From positions 1 through 14,005 of the forward strand of contig CAYWTX010000507.1 in NCBI GenBank assembly GCA_964461295.1: 14,005 nt of DNA, read 5' to 3'. The notes below the pieces were generated by a model. The model had not been told where the DNA came from. It searched no databases and saw only the letters and a program-made list of their open reading frames with translations. This document shows, one piece after another, positions 6,442-12,575 of the stretch. The stretch comes from CAYWTX01 sp964461295. GTDB taxonomy: Bacteria; Planctomycetota; Phycisphaerae; SM23-33. The position numbers and the translations under genes are program-made. How positions within the stretch are numbered: the first letter of the stretch is position 1; every line of letters begins with the position of its first letter.

Positions 6442-6654
6442 ATGGGCAAGAAGCAGCAGAAACCATCGGCGCCTGGACGGAAGAAGTCGCAGCAGCCTCA
6501 GGCGCCGTTGCCTCTTCCGGTGGACGTGGTGGATGGCATTCCGGACCGTTCGGCGTCGCGGCCGCGATGGAAGCTGGCGCTGTTGGCGATGGTCTTCGTG
6601 GCGTGGCTGGCGCTGCTGATCTGGGTGGCCTTGTCGGGAGGCAGGAATTCGTGA
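6442..6654 (+). CDS. Small single-pass membrane protein, 70 aa
   Basis: I do not recognise a family. The ATG at 6442 comes eight bases after the preceding stop, with only a weak AAAGAG ahead of it. Residues 1-20 are very basic (Lys, Arg, Gln), 21-42 are proline-rich and acidic, and 44-65 form one hydrophobic helix (ALLAMVFVAWLALLIWVAL) followed by five polar residues. The shape is that of a tail-anchored protein with a cytoplasmic basic N-terminus, which could bind nucleic acid or anionic lipid. The stop TGA (6652-6654) overlaps the GTG start of the amidase gene by three bases, which suggests co-expression with cell-wall hydrolysis. Its length and conserved position make it a real gene more likely than a chance frame. 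Confidence 0.72.
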   Translation: MGKKQQKPSAPGRKKSQQPQAPLPLPVDVVDGIPDRSASRPRWKLALLAMVFVAWLALLIWVALSGGRNS

Positions 6655-7643
6655 ACAAGTCGCGGCGCAGCGTCCGCTGGGTTTGTGTGTGCGTCCTGGG
6701 CACGGCCGCCCTCGGCGCCGCCGGCTGCCAGGACTCGGCCAGGGCATGGGACCCCTCCCGGGGCGAGGCGATCCAGGGGCCGCTGACCGTCCACGAACTT
6801 GCCGAGCAGTTCGGCCTGGCCGTCAGCGCCGCCAGCCGCACCATTGCCACGCTGCGCAACCAGAACAACGTCGTGCTGCTGTACGCCGACCCGTGGGGAT
6901 CGGTGTACGTAAACGGCTCGCAGATTCCCGCCACCGGGGGCATCGTGGCCGCCGACGACACGCTGTACATCCCGGCCCGCGTGGTGGTGAAGATTCGCGA
7001 GAACCTGCGGCCGCTCGGAGACGACGCGCCGCGGCGCGAGGTGGCCTCGGAGCTTCCGAAGGAGCCGCCGGCGCGGCCCCCCCCCGAGCCGGGCAAGCCG
7101 GTCGGCCGCGTCGTGCTGGACCCTGGGCACGGGGGCAAGGACGCCGGGGCCATCAGCGTGCTGGGCTTCCGTGAGAAGGATCTCGTGCTGCGCGTTGCGC
7201 TGGCGACCGCGGAGGAACTGCGCCGCCAGAACGTGGAAGTGGTGATGACCCGCAACGACGACCGGTTCATCGAGTTGGAGGATCGCCCGGCCGTCGCGGA
7301 TCGGGTGAAGGCGGACGTGTTCGTGAGCATCCATGCCGACTCGGCGCCGCGGAACAACTCGGCGTGCGGCTTCACGGCCTACGTGGGCCGCTCCGCCGGC
7401 AGGAGCAGTTCGCAGGCGGCGCAGGGGATCTTGGGTCGGCTGTGCGGCACCGGCGCCGGCAACCGCGGGGTGCGCCAGGCGGATTTCCGCGTGCTGATTC
7501 TGTCGCGGTGCCCGGCCGTGCTGATGGAAGTCGGTTTCCTGTCCAACCGGGCCGAGGCCGGGCGGCTCAGCGACGCCGGCTACCAGCGGCGGCTGGGGGT
7601 GGGCCTGGCCGGCGGCATCGTCGATTTCCTGAAGAAGCGTTGA
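6651..7643 (+). CDS. Lipoprotein N-acetylmuramoyl-L-alanine amidase (Amidase_3)
   Basis: This zinc enzyme cuts the bond between muramic acid and L-alanine in peptidoglycan. The GTG at 6651 (GGGAGG upstream) gives 330 aa with a lipoprotein signal: basic NKSRR, a hydrophobic core, and lipobox AAGC with Cys26. Longer in-frame starts would hide this signal. Residues about 45-120 form a small beta-rich domain (VVLLYADPWGSVYVNG) like those seen before amidase domains. A proline-rich linker (138-150) is encoded over a nine-C run at 7077-7085. The Amidase_3 domain spans about 152-328. Zinc ligands are expected at His160 (DPGHGGKD), Glu175 and His228 (SIHADS), with catalytic Glu293 (LMEVGFLSN). The protein is presumably anchored in a membrane facing the periplasm. 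Known planctomycetes do have peptidoglycan, so this activity is plausible. Confidence 0.93.
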   Translation: MNKSRRSVRWVCVCVLGTAALGAAGCQDSARAWDPSRGEAIQGPLTVHELAEQFGLAVSAASRTIATLRNQNNVVLLYADPWGSVYVNGSQIPATGGIVAADDTLYIPARVVVKIRENLRPLGDDAPRREVASELPKEPPARPPPEPGKPVGRVVLDPGHGGKDAGAISVLGFREKDLVLRVALATAEELRRQNVEVVMTRNDDRFIELEDRPAVADRVKADVFVSIHADSAPRNNSACGFTAYVGRSAGRSSSQAAQGILGRLCGTGAGNRGVRQADFRVLILSRCPAVLMEVGFLSNRAEAGRLSDAGYQRRLGVGLAGGIVDFLKKR

Positions 7644-7693
7644 TCGGTTGTCACTTCGCGATCCGGTTTGCTCCTCGCCCTGGCCGAATCGTA

Positions 7694-7727
7694 GGTTCTC
7701 TGCGAGTCCAGGAATCGCAGGAGAACC
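7694..7727 (+). promoter_or_regulatory. Hairpin that buries the ribosome-binding site of the 62-aa gene
   Basis: GGTTCTC-TGCGA (7694-7705) pairs with TCGCAGGAGAACC (7715-7727), with a single bulged G in the right arm and a nine-base loop. The right arm contains AGGAGA (7719-7724), the only Shine-Dalgarno-like site before the ATG at 7733. If transcribed from upstream, the mRNA would hide this site. TAGGTT at 7692-7697, with TTGCTC at 7668-7673, is a weak possible promoter overlapping the left arm, so the inverted repeat could instead be an operator. Confidence 0.6.
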
Positions 7728-7732
7728 GCGCA

Positions 7733-7921
7733 ATGATGTACCGCATTCGATACCGCAGGCGAGACGTTGACGACCAGGTGTTGTTGGTGGAGGCGAACAG
7801 CCCCAACGAAGCGATGGTGAAATTCCAATGCTCCTCCGACCGGGAGGGATGGGGCGCCCATGTGAGGCAGGAGGTGCTCAGCGTCGCGCCGGACCTGCTG
7901 GAAGAAGCGGCCGCGTGGTAG
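7733..7921 (+). CDS. Small hypothetical protein, 62 aa
   Basis: I do not recognise a family. Two adjacent ATGs (7733 and 7736) can start it, with AGGAGA 8-13 bases upstream. The sequence begins MMYRIRYRRRDVDDQVLLVEA, followed by NSPNEAMVKFQ and a Trp/Gly segment (REGWGAHVRQEVLSVAP). It looks like a compact beta-beta-alpha-beta protein that reads an arginine-rich first strand. It has no signal peptide, membrane helix or metal motif. It lies 89 bases after the amidase gene in the same direction and is convergent with ribD. Evidence for coding is the good start site, the balanced amino-acid composition and the preceding hairpin. It could be a small regulator, but no function can be read from it. 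Confidence 0.65.
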   Translation: MMYRIRYRRRDVDDQVLLVEANSPNEAMVKFQCSSDREGWGAHVRQEVLSVAPDLLEEAAAW

Positions 7922-7947
7922 GCGGCCGCGCCGGGCCGCGAGAGATG

Positions 7948-7965
7948 GCCCCGCCGCGGCGGGGC
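7948..7965. terminator. GC palindrome between convergent genes
   Basis: An exact 18-base palindrome (GCCCCGCCGCGGCGGGGC) lies in the 63-base gap between the convergent 62-aa gene and ribD. Its position suits a two-way transcription stop, but it has no T-run on either strand, so it would not be a classic intrinsic terminator. Confidence 0.35.
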
Positions 7966-7984
7966 GCCGCGGCCTCGACCCGGT

Positions 7985-9121
7985 CTACCGCATCCGGAAC
8001 CTTCGTAGCACGTCATGCTGAAGGGTCTCGCCGCCCATCGCGATGGCCTCGTGACGCTGGAGAGTCTCCTTCAGGTCCAGCCTCGGCAAGCCCTTCCCGG
8101 CCGGGCCGAGCCGCCCCGGCGAGATGAAGGCCCAAACCTCGTCGGCCAGTTCGGCTTCCAGCACGGCCGCGAGAAGTCTCGCGCCACCCTCGATCAACAG
8201 CCGCGTCCACGCCCGCCGACCCAGCGCGTCCAGCAGGGCGGGCAGGGAGATCGCCCCTTCGGGCGACGGCAGTTCCAGCAACTCCACGCCCGCGGAGCGC
8301 AGTTCGGCCGCCTTTTCGCGATTTGCCTCCACCGCCGCGGCCGTGGTCGCCACGATCACCCCGGCGGGGCCTGTGGCCGGCCCGCCCGTCGCGGCGGTCG
8401 CGACGAGTTTGCAGCCGGCGGGGATTCGCAGGTTGGTGTCCAGGACCACACGCGCGGGCGTGCGCCCGACGCCGCTGCGGTTGGTGAGCAGCGGGTCGTC
8501 GGCCAGCACGGTGCCGATGCCGACGGCCACCGCGTCGCAGATCGCCCGCAGTTCGTGCGCCCGCCGCCTGGAGGCCTCGGAGCTGATCCATCGCCCCGCG
8601 CCCGGCGGCAGGGCGAGGAATCCGTCGGCCGTCTGGGCCCACTTGGCGATTACCCATGGGCGTCGCAGCGTCCGCAGCTTCACGTAGGGCGCGAGGAGTT
8701 GGCCGGCGGCGGCTTGGCACAGGCCGACGGCGACGTCGATGCCCGCGTCGCGGAGGCGGGCGATTCCCCGGCCGGAAACGTTGGCGTCGGGGTCCGGCAT
8801 GGCGACGACGACGCGGCGGAGGCCTGCGGCGATGAGGGCATCGGCGCAGGGGGGGGTCTTCTTGCCGCCGAAGGCGGTGCAGGGCTCGAGGGTCACGTAC
8901 ATGGCCGCGCCGCGGACGTCGGCGCCGCGTGCGGCGGCGTCGGCGAGGGCGTCGGCCTCGGCGTGCGGGCCGCCGAATCGCCTGTGCCAGCCGGCGGCGA
9001 TCTGCCGGCCGTCGGGCGCGACGATGACCGCGCCCACGGGAGGGTTGGGCTCGACGGCGCCGACGCCGCGTACGGCCAGTTCCAGCGCTCGGGCCATGGT
9101 TTGTTCTTCCGGGGTCGGCAC
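7985..9121 (-). CDS. ribD: Bifunctional riboflavin biosynthesis deaminase/reductase
   Basis: RibD deaminates 2,5-diamino-6-ribosylamino-pyrimidinone phosphate and then reduces the ribosyl side chain with NADPH, two early steps of riboflavin synthesis in the cytoplasm. From the GTG at 9121 the protein is 378 aa, the usual size. The deaminase domain (1-145) has EPNPPVGAVIV (24-34), the zinc/proton-relay HAE (53-55) and LEPC...TPPC with Cys81 and Cys92. The loop between these cysteines holds ten residues rather than the more usual eight (SHxGRTPP type) and lacks its His. The reductase domain (154-378) has WVIAKWAQTADGF, TNRSG and LLIEGGARL. An ATG at 9097 has GGAAGA eight bases ahead, but the GTG start keeps the conserved first helix. 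No other rib gene is nearby and no FMN riboswitch is seen. Confidence 0.94.
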   Translation of the reverse strand: MPTPEEQTMARALELAVRGVGAVEPNPPVGAVIVAPDGRQIAAGWHRRFGGPHAEADALADAAARGADVRGAAMYVTLEPCTAFGGKKTPPCADALIAAGLRRVVVAMPDPDANVSGRGIARLRDAGIDVAVGLCQAAAGQLLAPYVKLRTLRRPWVIAKWAQTADGFLALPPGAGRWISSEASRRRAHELRAICDAVAVGIGTVLADDPLLTNRSGVGRTPARVVLDTNLRIPAGCKLVATAATGGPATGPAGVIVATTAAAVEANREKAAELRSAGVELLELPSPEGAISLPALLDALGRRAWTRLLIEGGARLLAAVLEAELADEVWAFISPGRLGPAGKGLPRLDLKETLQRHEAIAMGGETLQHDVLRRFRMR

Positions 9122-9127
9122 GGGGAG

Positions 9128-9133
9128 ATTATA
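9128..9133 (-). promoter_or_regulatory. -10 box of ribD, implying a leaderless mRNA
   Basis: On the minus strand an exact TATAAT ends seven bases before the GTG at 9121, so the expected transcription start coincides with the start codon. The -35 position (CTGGCC) is poor and falls inside a heptamer repeat. If transcription instead starts a few bases later, the ATG at 9097 with GGAAGA would be used. Confidence 0.55.
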
Positions 9134-9140
9134 AGCTCCC

Positions 9141-9175
9141 AGCTTCCAGCGGCCAGTTTCCAGCGTCCGGCTTCC
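9141..9175 (+). repeat. Heptamer tandem repeat upstream of ribD
   Basis: Five gapless seven-base units can be read: AGCTTCC, AGCGGCC, AGTTTCC, AGCGTCC and GGCTTCC, with a weaker sixth at 9176-9182. The array lies in the 166-base divergent gap between ribD and the permease, overlapping the -35 region of ribD. The unit differs from the heptamers at 2504-2524, but the period is the same. Confidence 0.65.
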
Positions 9176-9287
9176 GGCGCGGGAGTGCGGTCACGGGCGC
9201 GGCATCGCTGGTGGAGGCGGCCTGGGCGACGCCAACGGGGCGTTCGGCACGCCGCGGCCGTGTTGACCCTTGCGCGGAAGGTCGGCT

Positions 9288-10199
9288 TTGTTCTTCCGGG
9301 TTCTCATCCTGCTTGTCGGCGTGTACGCCTGTTCGACGGCGGTGATCTTCATCCGCCTCTGCGACGTGCCGCCGGTGCTGCTGTCGGGCTACCGGCTGCT
9401 CATCGCCGCCGTCGTCCTGACGCCGATCTTCCTGCGCGACCTGCGGGCCAGCGGCGGGCAGTTCACTCGCCGCCATTGGCTGGCCGCCCTGCTGCCGGGA
9501 GCGGCGCTGGGCCTGCACTTCATCACCTGGATCATCGGCGCGCGCATGACGCCCGCGGCCAACGCCAGCCTCATCGTCAACCTCGTTCCCGTCGTCATGC
9601 CGGTGTTCCTCATGGCCTTCGTGAGCGAGCGGATCACCGGCGGCGAGTTGGCCGGCACTGCCGTGGCGATGGCGGGAGTGGGGCTGCTGATGATGACCGA
9701 CTTCGACGCCTCGCGGCAGTTCTTCTGGGGCGACGTGATCTGCTTGGGCTCGATGCTGCTGTTCGCGTTCTACCTGGTGCTGGGGCGGCGGAACCGGGGC
9801 GTGCCGACCATCTGGCTGTACGTCACGCCGGTGTACTACTTCGGGGCCGTGTGCTGCCTGGCCGTCGCCCCGCTGCTGGAGAACCCCATCCGCCCCTATA
9901 CGCTGAACGACGTGGTGATGATCGTCGCGCTGGGCATCGTGCCCACGATCTTCGGTCACTCGATCCTCAACTACGCGATGAAGCACATCCGCGGCCAGGT
10001 CGTCAGCGTGGTCAACCTGGCACAGTTCGTGTTTGCCGGCGTGATGGCGTATCCCATCCTCGGCGACGTGCCCACATGGGCGCTGTACGTTGCGGCCGTG
10101 TGCCTGGCGGCCGGGGCGGGCATCGTGCTGAGATGTCAGCGGAAGCAGGGCGGGCGCGCCCGAGAGCCGATCACGCCAGAAGAGACTCCAGTTCGGTGA
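9288..10199 (+). CDS. EamA/DMT-superfamily permease
   Basis: This integral membrane protein is 303 aa from a TTG at 9288, which has GGAAGG six bases upstream. A TTG at 9270 would add six residues but has no ribosome site. About ten hydrophobic helices are visible, in two five-helix halves as expected for drug/metabolite transporters. Key segments are ACSTAVIFIRLCDVPPVLLSGYR in helices 1-2, NASLIVNLVPVVMPVFLMAF near the end of the first half, and GHSILNYAMKHIRGQVVSVV in the second. Family members export amino acids, sugars or other metabolites; the substrate cannot be deduced. The C-terminus is basic and cytoplasmic. Its last 29 bases overlap the 3' end of the convergent HAD gene. The adjacent ribD gene is divergent, so no shared operon is implied. 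Confidence 0.9.
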   Translation: MFFRVLILLVGVYACSTAVIFIRLCDVPPVLLSGYRLLIAAVVLTPIFLRDLRASGGQFTRRHWLAALLPGAALGLHFITWIIGARMTPAANASLIVNLVPVVMPVFLMAFVSERITGGELAGTAVAMAGVGLLMMTDFDASRQFFWGDVICLGSMLLFAFYLVLGRRNRGVPTIWLYVTPVYYFGAVCCLAVAPLLENPIRPYTLNDVVMIVALGIVPTIFGHSILNYAMKHIRGQVVSVVNLAQFVFAGVMAYPILGDVPTWALYVAAVCLAAGAGIVLRCQRKQGGRAREPITPEETPVR

Positions 10200-10857
10200 G
10201 CGAGCGGGCCACCGTCTGGGGCTGCCCGCCCGGTGCGGGCGGCTTTCCGGCGTGCACCTGTCCCTCGAAGCGAAGTTGGATCGTGCGCCACCCGAGGGCG
10301 TTGCCAGCCACGAAATCCTTGGCGGGGTTGTCGGCCACGTAGGCGCAGGCCTCGTGGGGGGCGTCCAGCAAGCGGGCGATGCGATGGAAAGCGGCGGGGG
10401 AGGGCTTCCAGAACTCGCGGCCCAGTTCTTCGGTCCAGACGATCGCCGCGAACTGCCCGGCCAGGCCCAGGGCCTCCAGCTTGAGTTTCTGTGCGGGCAG
10501 GAAGCCGTCGCTCAGCAGGCCCAGCCGCGCGCCGCGGCCGCGCAGCCGCGCGAGGAGTTCGGGCATGCCCGGCAGGGCGGTGATGCGCGGGCGGTGGGCG
10601 CGGTACACGTTCACAAGTTCGCCGACGGCGTCGGCGCTCAGGCCCAGGCCGAAGGCGTCGCTGAGTGCGTCGAGGGCGGCTTCGGATCGGCCGGCACAGA
10701 ACCGCCGCCAAAGCCATTCGTCGAAGCGTTCCTCTCGCCCCAGGCGACGCCGCAGACAGTCGGCGACGGCCGCATATCCGCCCCGGACGTAGTCCCGCTC
10801 GGGGTAGAGCGTGTCGTCGAGGTCGAACACGGCCGCGAGGATGGAAGGGCGTAGCAT
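10171..10857 (-). CDS. HAD-superfamily hydrolase (phosphatase)
   Basis: The 228-aa product shows all four HAD motifs. Motif I is FDLDDTLY with nucleophile Asp12 and acid Asp14; motif II is LLSDG (Ser116); motif III is Lys151 in FWKPSPAAF; motif IV is VADNPAKDF with Asp177 and Asp181. A helical cap (about residues 20-90) lies between motifs I and II. Such enzymes hydrolyse phosphate monoesters with magnesium, and this subgroup often works on sugar or nucleotide phosphates. It starts 19 bases after the ATP-grasp gene and is the last gene of the four-gene minus-strand set, which suggests it dephosphorylates a glycan precursor. The ribosome site is weak. Its stop lies inside the 3' end of the permease gene. 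Confidence 0.92.
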   Translation of the reverse strand: MLRPSILAAVFDLDDTLYPERDYVRGGYAAVADCLRRRLGREERFDEWLWRRFCAGRSEAALDALSDAFGLGLSADAVGELVNVYRAHRPRITALPGMPELLARLRGRGARLGLLSDGFLPAQKLKLEALGLAGQFAAIVWTEELGREFWKPSPAAFHRIARLLDAPHEACAYVADNPAKDFVAGNALGWRTIQLRFEGQVHAGKPPAPGGQPQTVARSLTELESLLA

Positions 10858-10876
10858 GTCAGCAGTGGCGCCGGTA

Positions 10877-11881
10877 CTAGCGGAACGTGGGCGTGCCGAT
10901 GCCCGGCAGGGCGTTGGGGTCTTCGGCCTTCATGAAGACCGCCTCGTCATAGCGAAGCATCAGGAGGTCCTCGGTGAATTCGCCGAGCCTGGCCGTGATG
11001 GGCAGCCCCACGACCTCCTCGATGAGGTAGCGCGGGAGATCGGCGCCGGCGGCGATGGCCAGCGGGCTGCCCCCGCCGAAGCGGGCGTTGATCTCGAAGA
11101 AGCGGGCCGGCTGGTCGTCGGGGCGGCGGCACTGGAAGCACAACACGCCCCAGATGTCGCCCAGCAGGCTCGACAGCTTCACCGCGTCGGCGATGAGCGA
11201 TTCGTCGCGCACGGTGATTCCCTTCTCCACCTCGCCGGAACGTACCGCCAGGCGCTGCCGCGGCACGGCGCAGCGCACCACGCCGTCGCGGCTGCGGTAC
11301 ACGTCGACGGTGAACTCGCGGCCGGGCACGAACTCCTGCACCAGCAGCAGGTCGCCGAAGATGTGCATGTGGGCCCGCAGTTCCATTTCATTGCGGATCG
11401 CCGCCGTGCCCACGCCGGCCGAGCCGCGGATGGGCTTCACGAAGCACGGGTAGAACGGCTGCCGCCAGAACGATTCGAGGGAGTGGGTGGAGATCGTTCC
11501 CAGGCCCGCCCGGGCGAACAACTCGTTGCATCTGGCCTTGTCGCGGCAAAGCGAAACCGACGGCTCGGAGCCGACCATGACCGTGCAGCCGACGTGGGCG
11601 AATCGGCCCCGCTGGCGGGCCAGGCTGCGCAGGTCGAGGTCGGTCATGGGCACGACCAGGCCGACGTGGTGCTTGCGGACGATGTCCAGCAGCGAGGGGA
11701 TGTACTCGATCCGCCCCGCCGGAGGCACCAGTTCGCGGATGTCGGCTTTCTGGAACGCCGGGCTGGTCGGCGTGATGTCGGTGGCGACGATCCGGCCCTC
11801 CATCCCCAGCGAACCCAAGGCGCGGCGGAATGCTTCCATGAGCGCCACCCGCCGCCCGGCGCACGTCAACAGGATGTTCAG
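10877..11881 (-). CDS. ATP-grasp enzyme, carbamoyl-phosphate-synthase-like
   Basis: The product is 334 aa if it starts at the CTG at 11881, giving LNILLTCAGRRVALMEAF, the usual first strand and loop of the pre-ATP-grasp domain. A TTG at 11869 would remove that strand. No ATG, GTG or TTG lies further upstream in frame before the stop near 11966. ATP-binding elements follow: CRDKARCNELFARAG, YPCFVKPIRGSAGVG (144-158), VQEFVPGREFTVDVY (181-195), and the metal-binding FFEINARFGGGSP (261-273) with Glu263 and Asn265. These enzymes join a carboxylate to an amine or thiol through an acyl-phosphate. Close homologues sit in capsule and glycan gene clusters, so it may attach an amino acid to a sugar; that is inference. 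The sugar transferase stop is seven bases upstream. Confidence 0.9.
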   Translation of the reverse strand: MNILLTCAGRRVALMEAFRRALGSLGMEGRIVATDITPTSPAFQKADIRELVPPAGRIEYIPSLLDIVRKHHVGLVVPMTDLDLRSLARQRGRFAHVGCTVMVGSEPSVSLCRDKARCNELFARAGLGTISTHSLESFWRQPFYPCFVKPIRGSAGVGTAAIRNEMELRAHMHIFGDLLLVQEFVPGREFTVDVYRSRDGVVRCAVPRQRLAVRSGEVEKGITVRDESLIADAVKLSSLLGDIWGVLCFQCRRPDDQPARFFEINARFGGGSPLAIAAGADLPRYLIEEVVGLPITARLGEFTEDLLMLRYDEAVFMKAEDPNALPGIGTPTFR

Positions 11882-11888
11882 CTCGCGC

Positions 11889-12575
11889 TTAGCGATCGGT
11901 TTCCCTTTCCCGCTCGCGGCTGTACCTCGCCTCGCACACGTCCCGGCCCCCGCCGGCCACGATATTCAGGATGGTACGACATACCACTCGCACATCCAAG
12001 CCGGCAGAGCGCTGGCTCACGTAGAAGAGGTCGTACTCGATCTTGTCCTCGTGGGTGAGCCTGCCGCGGCCGAACGCCTGGGCGTACCCGGTCAGCCCCG
12101 GGCGGACCGCCAGCCGGCGGCGCTGGCGTGGCGTCCACGCCGCCGCCTGCCGCTCGTACAGCGGGCGCGGACCCACCAGGCTCATCTGCCCGGCCAGGAT
12201 GTTCATCAGTTGCGGCAGTTCGTCCAGGCTGGTTCTTCGCAGCCATCGCCCCAGGCCCGTGACGCGGGGGTCGTCGCCCGAGCCGGGCGACCCGGCGTAG
12301 GGATCGGCGTCGGCCCGCATGGTTCGGAACTTCAGCATGGTGAAGCACCTGCCGCCCCGCCCCGCCCGCCTCTGGCGGAAGATGGCCGGCCCGGGCGACT
12401 CGAGCCTCACCGCCAGGCCGATGAGCAGCATGGGCACGCCCAGCACCGCCAGGGCCAGTGCGCTGCCCACGACGTCCACGGCGCGCCGGGGCGCGTCGCC
12501 AGCGGGAGCAGCCGGGCCAACGCCGAAGCAGCCCGCCCCGGGCGCATTGCCTATGCCAGGTTCTGCTTGTACCAA
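11889..12575 (-). CDS. Bacterial sugar transferase (monotopic phosphoglycosyl transferase)
   Basis: This membrane enzyme moves a phospho-sugar from a UDP-sugar to polyprenyl phosphate, starting a lipid-linked glycan. After one hydrophobic re-entrant helix (ALALAVLGVPMLLIGLAVRL) come SPGPAIFRQRRAGR, FTMLKFRTMR, the catalytic Asp-Glu in SLDELPQLMNIL, MSLVGPRP, and RPGLTGYAQAFGR, all standard for the family. The start is uncertain. The only in-frame starts are the TTG at 12575, overlapping the epimerase gene by 25 bases (228 aa), and a GTG at 12479 that would remove the conserved basic pair before the helix (196 aa). I chose TTG because it retains PRRAVDVV. The C-terminus is very basic and acidic in alternation (RERERETDR). 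It follows the epimerase and precedes the ATP-grasp gene in one operon. Confidence 0.9.
   Translation of the reverse strand: MVQAEPGIGNAPGAGCFGVGPAAPAGDAPRRAVDVVGSALALAVLGVPMLLIGLAVRLESPGPAIFRQRRAGRGGRCFTMLKFRTMRADADPYAGSPGSGDDPRVTGLGRWLRRTSLDELPQLMNILAGQMSLVGPRPLYERQAAAWTPRQRRRLAVRPGLTGYAQAFGRGRLTHEDKIEYDLFYVSQRSAGLDVRVVCRTILNIVAGGGRDVCEARYSRERERETDR

Noticed and set aside
9122..9287. FMN riboswitch before ribD
   Set aside because: The expected leader does not exist if transcription starts near 9121, and no RFN-like conserved blocks are visible.
8015..10342. Plus-strand open frame of 775 aa
   Set aside because: It crosses ribD in antisense and the permease in a wrong frame, with no domain of its own.
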